A DNA stretch of 39,317 bases from Gemmatimonadaceae bacterium (GTDB lineage Bacteria; Gemmatimonadota; Gemmatimonadetes; Gemmatimonadales; Gemmatimonadaceae), in assembly GCA_025928335.1 (NCBI GenBank), contig JAICJQ010000014.1, positions 1 to 39,317 on the forward strand. The letters are read 5' to 3'. The translations under genes and the position numbers were made by a program. Of this stretch, positions 8,234 to 15,713 are shown piece by piece. Below the pieces are notes generated by a model, which ran no database searches, had not been told where the DNA came from, and worked only from the letters and a program-made list of their open reading frames with translations. Each line of letters begins with the position of its first letter. Positions within the stretch are counted from its first letter, which is position 1.

Positions 8234-9565
8234 ATGAGTCGGAAGGCCAATAACGATCGGGGCTCGACTGACAGCATCGATGCGTACATTCGGCGGTCGG
8301 CGCGGCCGCTGACAAAGTCTGCCGACCTCGACCCGTTGCTCGATCGGATCGGGGACGCGCGCTTCGTCTTGCTGGGTGAAGCAACCCACGGCACGTCGGA
8401 GTTTTACACCTGGCGTGCCGAGCTCTCCAAACGGCTCATTCTCGAGCGCGGATTCAGGTTCATCGCTGTCGAGGGCGACTGGCCCGATTGCTATCGCGTC
8501 AACCGATACATAAAAGGCATACCCGACAGCGGCGGTGACGCCGAATCGGTGTTGCATGCCTTCGAGCGCTGGCCGACGTGGATGTGGGCGAATCGTGAGA
8601 TCGTGTCGCTCGCCGAATGGCTCCGACACCACAACGAGCGCGTTTCCGACGCGCGAAAGGTCGGTTTCTACGGTCTCGACGTGTACTCGCTCTGGGATTC
8701 CATGCGTGCGGTAACGGCGTATCTCACGCGCATCGATCCGTCGCTCGCCGCCGCGGCACGGCGGGCCTACAACTGCTTCGAGCCCTATGCCGAAGACGTG
8801 CAAGAATACGCGCGCGCGACAGCCCTCGTGTCGACGTCGTGCGAAGATGAGGCCGTCTCCGTGCTCCGCGCTCTTCGCACCAATGCGACGAGCTTTCGCG
8901 AGGACGGCCGGGAAGGGTATTTCGACGCGGAGCAGAACGCACTGGTCGCGCGCAATGCCGAGCGCTACTACCGCACGATGATCCGCGGCGGTCCCGCATC
9001 ATGGAACGTGCGCGATCACCACATGGTCGAAACGCTCGACCGTCTCGTCGAGCATCACGGTCCGACGGCGAACGCGATCGTCTGGGAGCACAACACGCAC
9101 ATCGGCGACGCGCGGTTCACGGACATGGCGCGCGCCGGAATGGTGAACGTCGGTCAACTCGTACGCGAGTCGCGCGGCGACGGCGACACGGTGCTCGTCG
9201 GCTTCGGAACGCATCGCGGCACGGTGATCGCCGCCGACGAATGGGGCGCGCCGATGGAGCGGATGCGGGTGCCCGCGGCGCGGAACGACAGCTTCGAGCA
9301 CGCGGTGCACGACGCGGCGGTCGGTGACGCGCTCTTCGTGTTTGGTGACGTTGATTTCTCGGGGCTCGATCAGCCGGTCGCCCATCGGGCGATCGGCGTG
9401 GTCTACGATCCCGATCACGAACGTTGGGGCAACTACGTCCCGACGATCATCCCACACCGATACGACGCATTCCTGTACATCGACGAGACGCGCGCGGTCG
9501 ATCCACTTCACATGCCCATCCGCGTCGGCGGGGATGAGCCCGAAACGTTTCCGAGCGGGATGTAA
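8234..9565 (+). CDS. erythromycin esterase-family protein
   Basis: 443 residues. FVLLGEATHGTSEFY (about 44-58), VEGDWPDCYRVNRY, the QEYAR/WNVRDHHM region and IVWEHNTHIGDAR (about 278) are the conserved blocks of the EreA/EreB family, including the Glu49 and His52 pair and the second His pair that form the active centre. Known members open the macrolide lactone ring, but most chromosomal relatives such as this have unknown substrates, so resistance should not be assumed. No signal peptide is present. A strong Shine-Dalgarno AGGAGG at 8224-8229 fixes the ATG at 8234. The gene diverges from the GMC oxidase with only 56 bp between starts, which must contain both promoters. Confidence 0.88.
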   Translation: MSRKANNDRGSTDSIDAYIRRSARPLTKSADLDPLLDRIGDARFVLLGEATHGTSEFYTWRAELSKRLILERGFRFIAVEGDWPDCYRVNRYIKGIPDSGGDAESVLHAFERWPTWMWANREIVSLAEWLRHHNERVSDARKVGFYGLDVYSLWDSMRAVTAYLTRIDPSLAAAARRAYNCFEPYAEDVQEYARATALVSTSCEDEAVSVLRALRTNATSFREDGREGYFDAEQNALVARNAERYYRTMIRGGPASWNVRDHHMVETLDRLVEHHGPTANAIVWEHNTHIGDARFTDMARAGMVNVGQLVRESRGDGDTVLVGFGTHRGTVIAADEWGAPMERMRVPAARNDSFEHAVHDAAVGDALFVFGDVDFSGLDQPVAHRAIGVVYDPDHERWGNYVPTIIPHRYDAFLYIDETRAVDPLHMPIRVGGDEPETFPSGM

Positions 9566-9567
9566 AC

Positions 9568-9590
9568 CGCCGAGTCGCCGAGTCGCCGAG
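9568..9590. repeat. three tandem copies of an 8-nt unit (CGCCGAGT)
   Basis: CGCCGAGT is repeated three times (the third lacks the final T) immediately after the esterase-like stop codon, between convergent genes. Short GC-rich tandem words of this type are common in high-GC intergenic sequence; no function is evident. Confidence 0.8.
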
Positions 9591-9593
9591 CCT

Positions 9594-10361
9594 CTACTCG
9601 TACAGGTCGTCGAGATCGAGCGACGCGAGCTCGACGAGAAACCCGGCGATCCGTTCGACGGCGGCTGCGACATAGGCTTCTCCCTTCGCCGCGGTCGCCT
9701 TCGCGGGATTTCCGATGCCGGTGTCGGCCGTGACCTGAGTCCATCGGCGTGGCGCCCAGGCCCAACCTTCGCGCACACCTCGCAGCCGGGACGGCCGCGC
9801 GCGGCCCGGCCCCGCTTCGCCCAGTGGGCGGACGAGCCCCGGTGCGAGATGCATCATCGCACTCGTTTCCGCTTCCCCTGCGTGATCGCCCGGCTCCTCG
9901 ACGAACGCATTCATGTCGACGCACGACCACCAGTTGATCGCGCCGAGAAAGACGCGCGTTTTTGGCTGCAGCTCGCGAATGATCTGCCGAAAATCATTCC
10001 CGCCGTGGCCGTTCACGATCACCAGCTTGTGCACGCCCTGTCCGTCGAGCGACGACACGATGTCGCTGAGGAGCGCGAGCTGCGTGCTCGGATTGATGTT
10101 GATCGTGAGCTTGATGTCGAGCTGGGTCGTGTTGACGCCAAATGGAATCGTAGGAAGAACAACGACGCGCGCTCCTCGGTCCCAGGCCGCTGCCGCGGCA
10201 CGAACGGCTACTTGCTCCGATTGGATGTTGTCCGTTGCGTACGGCAGATGGTAGTTGTGGGCCTCGGTCGCGCCCCACGGAAGAATCGCGACCGTGTACG
10301 GCGTCGGGTCAACTTGCTTCCAAGTGGTCTCGGCGAGGACGTATGGCCGGGATGTCGTCAT
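9594..10361 (-). CDS. creatininase-family amidohydrolase
   Basis: 255 residues from ATG 10361. ILPWGATEAHNYHLPYATDN carries the metal ligands Glu33, His38 and Asp44, and VNGHGGNDF the glycine-rich active-site loop; GEAETSAMM carries the second conserved acidic residue. The family includes creatinine amidohydrolase, MftE of mycofactocin maturation and FAPy deformylases, all metal-dependent hydrolases, so the exact substrate is open. Near residues 185-200 is a basic, Gly/Arg/Pro-rich insertion (GPGRARPSRLRGVREGW) that is unusual for the family. The start codon lies 53 bp inside the upstream DoxX gene, in another frame, pointing to translational coupling. Confidence 0.85.
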   Translation of the reverse strand: MTTSRPYVLAETTWKQVDPTPYTVAILPWGATEAHNYHLPYATDNIQSEQVAVRAAAAAWDRGARVVVLPTIPFGVNTTQLDIKLTININPSTQLALLSDIVSSLDGQGVHKLVIVNGHGGNDFRQIIRELQPKTRVFLGAINWWSCVDMNAFVEEPGDHAGEAETSAMMHLAPGLVRPLGEAGPGRARPSRLRGVREGWAWAPRRWTQVTADTGIGNPAKATAAKGEAYVAAAVERIAGFLVELASLDLDDLYE

Positions 10362-10800
10362 TTCGAGCGGGCGTCTCTGATGGGCGCGCCCGCGATCGTC
10401 CGATGAGCGAATCCACACTCCACGGACCGGCGCCGGCGAACACGAGATAGAGGAAGAGGAAGCAGAACAGCACGACGTTGTCACCCATGTTGTTGATGGG
10501 GAACAACGAGCGATGAATGTGCACCTTGAAGTAGGCGACCGCCATCTCGCCGGATGACAAGAATGCCGCGCCGCGCGTGAACAGGCCGATGAGGATCAGG
10601 AAGCCGCATACCGTCTCGATCAGACCGGCCACGCCGGGCGAAAGCGTCAGGAAGTGATATGGAACGGGCCCTCGTGCCGACGGCGGAAAGTTGAAAACCT
10701 TCTGCAGCCCATGCTCGACGTAGAGCAAGCCGACGACGATGCGAAGCACGCTCAGCATTCGGCCCGTCCATGGCGAGCTCGACGCACTGAAAAACGACAA
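10309..10800 (-). CDS. DoxX-family membrane protein
   Basis: 163 residues with the four-helix DoxX arrangement: LRIVVGLLYVEHGLQKVF, LSPGVAGLIETVCGFLILIGLF, RGAAFLSSGEMAVAYF and DNVVLFCFLFLYLVFAGAGPWSVD. The GxQK-type end of helix 1 and the final GAGPWSVD with an acidic residue are typical of the family, found in the cytoplasmic membrane and linked in some bacteria to redox or thiosulfate metabolism, though the role of most members is unknown. The last 25 residues are hydrophilic and very basic, and the codons of the final 17 overlap the creatininase start. The pair is probably co-transcribed. Confidence 0.88.
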   Translation of the reverse strand: MSFFSASSSPWTGRMLSVLRIVVGLLYVEHGLQKVFNFPPSARGPVPYHFLTLSPGVAGLIETVCGFLILIGLFTRGAAFLSSGEMAVAYFKVHIHRSLFPINNMGDNVVLFCFLFLYLVFAGAGPWSVDSLIGRSRARPSETPARNDDIPAIRPRRDHLEAS

Positions 10801-10906
10801 TGCTGCCTCCAGATCTTCCTGAAATCCGACGGGTGTTCAACGAGTTCGGACGCAAGGTCGGCATGCGCCGTGCGATCATCCTTGGACCCTCTCGAGGAGC
10901 AGTGCC

Positions 10907-11107
10907 GTGGCCGATCAAGATTCGAACCGCAACCCCAAGACCGATCCGAAGCAGAACGAAGAAAACAACGAGTGGCTACGCGATCAGGTCGGCGAAGACC
11001 ACAACCTCAGCGGCTCGAGCACATACCGAACGCTGCCCGACCAGCCGGAAGGGGACGCGAAGACCGAGGGCGACCAGGACGCTCGTTCGCGCCAGTCGAA
11101 TCGCTAG
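10907..11107 (+). CDS. small, highly hydrophilic protein of unknown function
   Basis: 66 residues beginning at GTG 10907, which is preceded at the right distance by GAGGAG (10894-10899). The product is rich in Asp, Glu, Asn, Gln and Arg and has no hydrophobic core, so it is likely disordered. It contains two similar pieces, NEENNEWLRDQVGEDHN and PDQPEGDAKTEGDQDA. The good ribosome-binding site and isolated position between divergent and convergent genes support it being real, but no family is recognised. Such small disordered hydrophilic proteins are sometimes stress or desiccation related; that is speculation here. Confidence 0.55.
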   Translation: MADQDSNRNPKTDPKQNEENNEWLRDQVGEDHNLSGSSTYRTLPDQPEGDAKTEGDQDARSRQSNR

Positions 11108-11128
11108 GCGCTTCTGAAAACGGCGGCC

Positions 11129-11179
11129 GCGCTCGGGGGAAGCGATTGCAGCTGCATCACGTGATGCTTCACCCCGAGC
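11129..11179. terminator. large hairpin between convergent genes
   Basis: CGCTCGGGGGAAGC (11129-11142) pairs with GCTTCACCCCGAGCG (11165-11179), 14 base pairs with one bulged A. Inside the loop are two further palindromes, GCAGCTGC (11147-11154) and GCATCACGTGATGC (11153-11166). It lies between the small protein gene and the oppositely oriented barrel gene, so it can serve as a bidirectional terminator, although there is no U-tract. Confidence 0.5.
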
Positions 11180-11231
11180 GCGATCGCGATCGCCTAGACG
11201 CCGTCGGCGAGCGATACGGCGTGCCGGATCC

Positions 11232-11894
11232 CTATTTCAGGGACTTCCGCCCCGCACGGTACAAAACGCCGAAGCGCAGCTCGTGAAAGTTCAGGTTCTG
11301 ATTGCAGAGCGGATCGAAGTCACTGCTCGCGCACGCGCCGAATTTTCCCGTCCGGTGGTAAGCGTACGTCGCTTCGAGTGTGACGGGCAGGCGCCGCCAA
11401 CCCGGTCGTGCGAACACACCTCCCGACAACAGCACTCCGGCCGCCGAGCTCGAGCGTTGCGCCGAGAAGATGCTGTCGCGATCCGTGCGAATCTCGTTCG
11501 TCACGTTGAGCCAGGTCGGCCCGGCGCCTACCTCAACCCCGAAGCTGCGGCCAGGTAGCGCTCCACGAAGCATCAAGAGTCCGTCGAGCTGTGGAAACCA
11601 GCTGCGGCTCGCAAGCTGAGTCGACGTGCAAACGACCGCCTCGGCATCGCCGCGATGACAGATCGGCGCAAGTCGGTGTTCGAGCGTCCAGTAGTATGCC
11701 GCCGTTCCGCGTACGCCGATCCAATCGCCGAAGAGCATCGTGGCCGTCGCGCCGCCTCCGAAGGGGCGTCGTACGTCTCGAATTCCGCCCACGCCTCCAC
11801 CGACGAAGGGCCCAAGCTCCTGCGCCGTCGCCGCCGGAGCGCACGCCGCGAGCGTGACGAACGCGGCCACGAGCATTCTCGAATCGCGTATCAT
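11232..11894 (-). CDS. outer-membrane beta-barrel protein
   Basis: 220 residues. A Sec signal peptide (MIRDSRMLVAAFVTLAACAPAATAQ, cleaved after AQ) is followed by alternating aromatic/hydrophobic strands with Gly-rich turns, such as GPFVGGGVGGIRD, IGVRGTAAYYW, LLMLRGALPG, FGVEVGAGPTWL, and a final strand LRFGVLYRAGRKSLK. Four cysteines in two loops (around APICHRGDAEAVVC and GACASSDFDPLC) could form disulfides outside the membrane. It resembles small porin-like or OmpW/OmpA-barrel-type proteins without closer identity. It precedes nothing obvious functionally and is separated by 63 bp from the downstream-oriented... M1 peptidase stop, so the peptidase and barrel genes may share a transcript. 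Confidence 0.7.
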   Translation of the reverse strand: MIRDSRMLVAAFVTLAACAPAATAQELGPFVGGGVGGIRDVRRPFGGGATATMLFGDWIGVRGTAAYYWTLEHRLAPICHRGDAEAVVCTSTQLASRSWFPQLDGLLMLRGALPGRSFGVEVGAGPTWLNVTNEIRTDRDSIFSAQRSSSAAGVLLSGGVFARPGWRRLPVTLEATYAYHRTGKFGACASSDFDPLCNQNLNFHELRFGVLYRAGRKSLK

Positions 11895-11957
11895 GCGCCG
11901 CGATCGTTCAACTTGGGTGCCATCGCATGCGCATCACACGAAATGGCTGAGGTCACC

Positions 11958-13931
11958 TCACGGCGGTCGCGCCCAGCGATTGTTCGACCGATCCACGTCT
12001 GGAAAGACCTGCTCGGGGTCGATCTCGACGCGTGTCACGGTCCGCGGATTGTCGAGCGTGATTTGTTGACGGTGCGCCCCCGCAAGCCATGGGTCGACGG
12101 GTAGCTCCCGCCGCTCGACCCGACCGTCGCTTCGCGTCACCGCAAGACGGACTGGCATCGGCGCCAAGCCGCGATCTTCGATCGTCACGACCATCTTGTC
12201 GCCGACGACGGTCGCCGAGGCGATCGCCTGGTCGAGCGTCCACGTCTCGTACCACCACGTCCGCCAGAACCATGAGAGGTCGCGGCCGGCGAGCGAGTTG
12301 AAAGTATTGAAGAAGTCGTACGGCGTTGGATGCTTGTATTGCCAGCGCAGTCCGTACGTGCGATACGCGGACAGAAAGGCTTCGTCTCCGAGCAGCGCAC
12401 GTAAGGCGGTCATGTTCGTCGACATCTTGTCGTACGACGCGATGCTGTATGCCGGGGTCCCGAACGGATATTCGTCGCCCGGACGCATGAGGGCGACTTC
12501 ACCGTCCGTTCGCGCCAAGTCGATGTAGTTCTCGCGTGAGACGCGTTCGCGGTCGTATCCCTTGAAGAACGCCTGCATTCCTTGCGCTTGGTTGAAGCGC
12601 GTCAGCCCTTCGTCCTGCCAAGCGTATCGTCGCTCGTCGGAGCCCACTTGCATCGGAAACCACATGTGCGCCGTCTCGTGCACCTGCACCGAGTACAGCA
12701 GCAGCGTGTCCCGTGGGCCGCCGATGCAGGTGAGCATCGGATACTCCATTCCCGAGCACGACGTCGGTCCCTCGAGTGCCGTCATCTGCGGCCAAGGATA
12801 CGGCCAGAGATAATTCGACAAGAATTCGACGACGTTCCGCTCGTACTCTCCCGATCTGTCCCACGCCCATTTCCGCGCGTCCGGCCGATAGAACGTGTTG
12901 ATCAGTGTCGTGTCCGGCTTGTGGTCGCCGTCCCGGTCGCCGACCGTGGCGATCGTCGCATCCCACAAATACTTCGATGAGATTCCCCAATCGAAGTCCC
13001 GGACATTCCTGGCGCGAAAGCGCCACGTGAGCACGCCATCGAACCCGGTATTCGTCGCCTTGTTGCGACCGGCGCCGCGATCCGCATCGCGCACCACGTG
13101 CACCACGCCCGCGCCGCGCCGAGCCTCTGCCAGCCGATCCCTCGTCTGCTGCGACAAAATCTCCTGCGCGTTCGTCAGCTCCCCGGTTGCCGCGACAAGC
13201 CAGCCCTGCGGCACGCTCAGGTTCACATCGTAGTCGGCGTACCCCATGTAAAATTCGGCGCCGCCCAGGTACGGGTCCTTCTGCCATCCATTGACGTCGT
13301 CGTACACGGCGAGCTGGGGATACCAGTAGGCAACCATCAGCACGTCGCCCGTGCTTCCCTCGCGCGGTGCGCCGTCCGGCGGAAGTTGAAAGGCCCAGGC
13401 AATGTCGAGGTCGAGCGAATCACTCGGCGGTAGCGGTTTCGGCAAGCCGATCCACATCGTCGTTCCTTCAACCACGTAGCCCGCTCCGGAATCGGCTTTG
13501 GTGAGGAGCTTGCCGCCCGCGGCGACACGCAGGATCTCCATCCCCCCTGTGACCGGCGTGGGCACGACGCGCGGCGAGGTCGGCGCGAACAGGTTCTGAT
13601 TGAGGAAGACCCAGACCGACCGGAGCGTGTCCGGTGAGTGATTGAAATAGCGAACCGACTCGCGCCCTGTGATCTGGCTCGTCGATGGTACCAACTCCGC
13701 GTCGATGCGGTAGCGCGCGAACTGCTGCCAATAGTTCGGGCCCGGTTCGCCGGTGCGTGTCCGCGTTCCGCGCGCGACGGCGCGAGCGAACGCCTTCGTC
13801 TCGAACACAGGATATGGAACAGGCCGCGTCGGCGCGGCGGCGGCTGGCGGCGTCGGCGCTGGTGCGTGGCGCAACTGACGCAGCGGCCCACACCCAGCGA
13901 CGAGAACACTGGCGATGACGAGAAGGCGCAT
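11958..13931 (-). CDS. M1-family metallopeptidase, exported lipoprotein
   Basis: 657 residues from ATG 13931. The zinc site is intact: His418-Glu419-x2-His422 in VHETAHMWF and Glu441 exactly 18 residues later in WQDEGLTRF, the gluzincin HEXXH-(18)-E spacing. SGMEYP upstream corresponds to the GxMEN exopeptidase motif. The N-terminus MRLLVIASVLVAGCG is a lipoprotein signal with Cys at the cleavage site, followed by a Pro/Ala-rich linker, so the enzyme is likely anchored in the periplasm or outer membrane. An upstream in-frame start at 13997 would add 22 residues and hide the signal, so the internal ATG is preferred. It should remove N-terminal residues from peptides. The gene diverges from hsp20 with about 90 bp between starts. 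Confidence 0.9.
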   Translation of the reverse strand: MRLLVIASVLVAGCGPLRQLRHAPAPTPPAAAAPTRPVPYPVFETKAFARAVARGTRTRTGEPGPNYWQQFARYRIDAELVPSTSQITGRESVRYFNHSPDTLRSVWVFLNQNLFAPTSPRVVPTPVTGGMEILRVAAGGKLLTKADSGAGYVVEGTTMWIGLPKPLPPSDSLDLDIAWAFQLPPDGAPREGSTGDVLMVAYWYPQLAVYDDVNGWQKDPYLGGAEFYMGYADYDVNLSVPQGWLVAATGELTNAQEILSQQTRDRLAEARRGAGVVHVVRDADRGAGRNKATNTGFDGVLTWRFRARNVRDFDWGISSKYLWDATIATVGDRDGDHKPDTTLINTFYRPDARKWAWDRSGEYERNVVEFLSNYLWPYPWPQMTALEGPTSCSGMEYPMLTCIGGPRDTLLLYSVQVHETAHMWFPMQVGSDERRYAWQDEGLTRFNQAQGMQAFFKGYDRERVSRENYIDLARTDGEVALMRPGDEYPFGTPAYSIASYDKMSTNMTALRALLGDEAFLSAYRTYGLRWQYKHPTPYDFFNTFNSLAGRDLSWFWRTWWYETWTLDQAIASATVVGDKMVVTIEDRGLAPMPVRLAVTRSDGRVERRELPVDPWLAGAHRQQITLDNPRTVTRVEIDPEQVFPDVDRSNNRWARPP

Positions 13932-14021
13932 GGCCGAGAATACGAAGCTTTTGCGCGCTGGCAAGCGGCGTGCAGCGAATTTGCCGTTTGCGATCAACTC
14001 TTGACCGGGGGAGGAGTAATC

Positions 14022-14909
14022 ATGGCCAGAAGCAGTCGTAGCGATTCGAGCCGAGACACCACATCGCGTCAGGCAAACTCACGGCGACCGTCGAACAGCT
14101 CTGCGAGCACTCGCAACGCGTCGACCAACTCCGCGAGTACTCGGAACGCGACAACGGGCGGGACACAGAGTACGAACCGTGGTAGCCAGACTCGAGCAAC
14201 ATCGAGCACCGCGGAGCCGACGACTCGCGGAACTGCGACGTCGCCGACCAGCAGCGTGACGGGGCAGGGGAATCAAGCGAGCCAATCCGGTGTGCAGGAT
14301 CAGGAACGCTCGATCGAAACGAGGAACGAAACGGACCGCAGCCAAGGAAACCAGCGCGATACCAGCGACGGCGGACTTTCGCGGCGGCAGGATACGTCTC
14401 CTGTATTCGGCGGCTCGAGCGGGATGGGGATGAATCCGTTCGCCGCGATGCGACGGTGGTCCGAGGACATGGATCGGCTGTTCCAGGACTTTGGATTTGG
14501 CCAACTCGGTTTCGGATCTTCGCCATTCCGCGACATCGGTTCGTTCGGCGGCGGCCGTGGGTCCGGCCAAAGCGAAAGCAGCGGCTGGTCTCCGCAGGTG
14601 GAAGCGTTTCAGCGCGGCGATAATTTCGTCATCCGTGCCGATCTTCCCGGGATGAAGAAGGACGATGTCACGGTCGAGGTCGAGAACAACGTTCTCACCA
14701 TCTCCGGTGAGCGAAACGACGAGCGCGAAGAAAATCGCGACGGCTTCTACCGGAGCGAACGCAGCTACGGGCAGTTCTATCGGGCGATACCGCTTCCAGA
14801 AGGGGTGAGCGCGGATCAGTGCGACGCGACCTTCCAGAACGGCGTGCTCGAGGTCTCGCTGAAAGCGCCGAAGCAACGCGAGAAGTCGAGGCAGATCCCG
14901 ATTCGCTGA
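14022..14909 (+). CDS. small heat-shock protein (Hsp20) with long low-complexity N-terminus
   Basis: 295 residues from ATG 14022, set by GGGGGAGGAG at 14007-14016. The alpha-crystallin domain spans about 189-295: WSPQVEAFQRGDNFVIRADL, PGMKKDDVTVEVENN, LTISGER, YGQFYRAIPLPEG and the closing NGVLEVSLKAP with a final RQIPIR, which carries the IxI tail motif. Residues 1 to about 125 are almost entirely Ser, Thr, Asn, Gln, Arg and Gly, with STRNAS/STRNAT repeats, and residues 130-180 are Gly/Phe/Ser-rich. Typical bacterial Hsp20s are 140-160 residues, so this N-terminal extension doubles the length. The protein should bind unfolding clients without ATP. No CIRCE element is visible. Confidence 0.9.
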   Translation: MARSSRSDSSRDTTSRQANSRRPSNSSASTRNASTNSASTRNATTGGTQSTNRGSQTRATSSTAEPTTRGTATSPTSSVTGQGNQASQSGVQDQERSIETRNETDRSQGNQRDTSDGGLSRRQDTSPVFGGSSGMGMNPFAAMRRWSEDMDRLFQDFGFGQLGFGSSPFRDIGSFGGGRGSGQSESSGWSPQVEAFQRGDNFVIRADLPGMKKDDVTVEVENNVLTISGERNDEREENRDGFYRSERSYGQFYRAIPLPEGVSADQCDATFQNGVLEVSLKAPKQREKSRQIPIR

Positions 14910-14920
14910 CCGACCGTCTT

Positions 14921-15397
14921 TTAGCGACGCGCCGCGCGCCGCGGCGTGTCGCTAGTCGAGGCGGCCGTGTCGATAGCGCGAATCGTCGCGCGGGCCCACT
15001 CGCGGGCTCGATCCACGTAGTCGTCGACTTCCGGAATGCTGTCAGGCACGAAGACACTTTGAATCGCCAGGGGCCAGCTCACCGGCCACCAGGCGGGCGG
15101 GGTCGCGCCCGGCTCGCGGACGCGCTTCGATCCTTCGAAGGTCTTGCCGGAAAACTCACGCAGGTCGCGAATGCTCGCGCCGGCCAGCGCCCTGCCGATG
15201 ACTTCGCGCCAATGGTCGAGCGCTTCGTGCGTGTAGCCGGCGGGATGCTGGAGGTAGTAGCTCGCGACCGTGATGTGATGGACGGCGCCGAACGCCGCTG
15301 GGCGCTCGTTCTCGTAGGCGAGCAGCGCGTGAAAGCAACTCTCGCAGTCGGCGCCGTCCTCGTAGACGGCGTGGCAGTGCTTACAGCTTTGGGTCAA
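14921..15397 (-). CDS. DUF5946-like protein with two CxxC knuckles
   Basis: 158 residues. Cys5/Cys8 and Cys18/Cys21 form two CxxC pairs, a small zinc ribbon at the N-terminus. The following LLAYENERPAAFGAVHHITVASYYLQHPAGYT, with histidines and the YxLQHP block, matches my memory of the DUF5946 family, whose function is unknown. The rest is helical with conserved Trp residues (PAWWPVSWPL). No signal peptide. Its start overlaps the end of the DUF1330 gene by 17 bp, so the two are translated from one message. Confidence 0.65.
   Translation of the reverse strand: MTQSCKHCHAVYEDGADCESCFHALLAYENERPAAFGAVHHITVASYYLQHPAGYTHEALDHWREVIGRALAGASIRDLREFSGKTFEGSKRVREPGATPPAWWPVSWPLAIQSVFVPDSIPEVDDYVDRAREWARATIRAIDTAASTSDTPRRAARR
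14923..14953. terminator. GC-rich hairpin at the convergent hsp20/DUF5946 junction
   Basis: AGCGACGCGCCGCG and CGCGGCGTGTCGCT form a 14-bp stem with one mismatch and a three-base loop. It overlaps the last codons of the minus-strand gene. There is no U-tract, so it may block read-through or protect both 3' ends rather than act as a classic terminator. Confidence 0.45.
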
Positions 15398-15686
15398 ACG
15401 AGGGTCCGTCGAGCAGCACCATGTCCGTATCCGCGCACGACTGGCGCAGCTTTTTTGCTTCGGCGTATTCGGGCGAATCCCACCAGCGTCGTGCCGTGTC
15501 GGCGTCGGCGAATTCGAGAATCACGAAGCGCTGGGGCTTCCACGATCCCTCGAGCGTCGTCGTCGTACCGCCGCGCACGAGGTAACGTCCGCCGTACTTG
15601 GCGATCGACGGCGGTGCCATGTCTTTGTAGCGGTCGTAGGTGGCGGGATCGTTGATGTTGATGTCGACGGCGATGTAGGCGGGCAT
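15381..15686 (-). CDS. DUF1330-domain protein
   Basis: 101 residues, the normal size of this ferredoxin-like alpha/beta-barrel dimer family. MPAYIAVDININDPATYDRYKDM, GGRYLVRGG, LEGSWKPQRFVILEF and ARRWWDSPEYAEAKKLR are the family blocks. Members are small cytoplasmic proteins of unresolved function, related to antibiotic-biosynthesis monooxygenase-like folds. It begins 27 bp downstream of the dnaE2 stop on the same strand, so dnaE2 read-through could reach it. Confidence 0.85.
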   Translation of the reverse strand: MPAYIAVDININDPATYDRYKDMAPPSIAKYGGRYLVRGGTTTTLEGSWKPQRFVILEFADADTARRWWDSPEYAEAKKLRQSCADTDMVLLDGPSFDPKL

Positions 15687-15713
15687 TGGCGTTGGGCTAG
15701 AAGAGCAGGGAAG

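Noticed and set aside
7320-8237. 305-codon frame on the plus strand opposite the GMC oxidase
   Set aside because: Antisense shadow; the minus-strand frame has all GMC motifs.
8234-9565. Macrolide resistance gene
   Set aside because: The family is right, but most chromosomal members have other unknown substrates and there is no mobile context.
9324-10406. 360-codon frame on the plus strand
   Set aside because: It lies opposite the creatininase gene, and its composition (Arg/Ala-rich, no motifs) is that of an antisense shadow in GC-rich DNA.
13932-14021. CIRCE or ROSE-type heat-shock control element before hsp20
   Set aside because: No TTAGCACTC-N9-GAGTGCTAA repeat and no convincing anti-Shine-Dalgarno hairpin was found.
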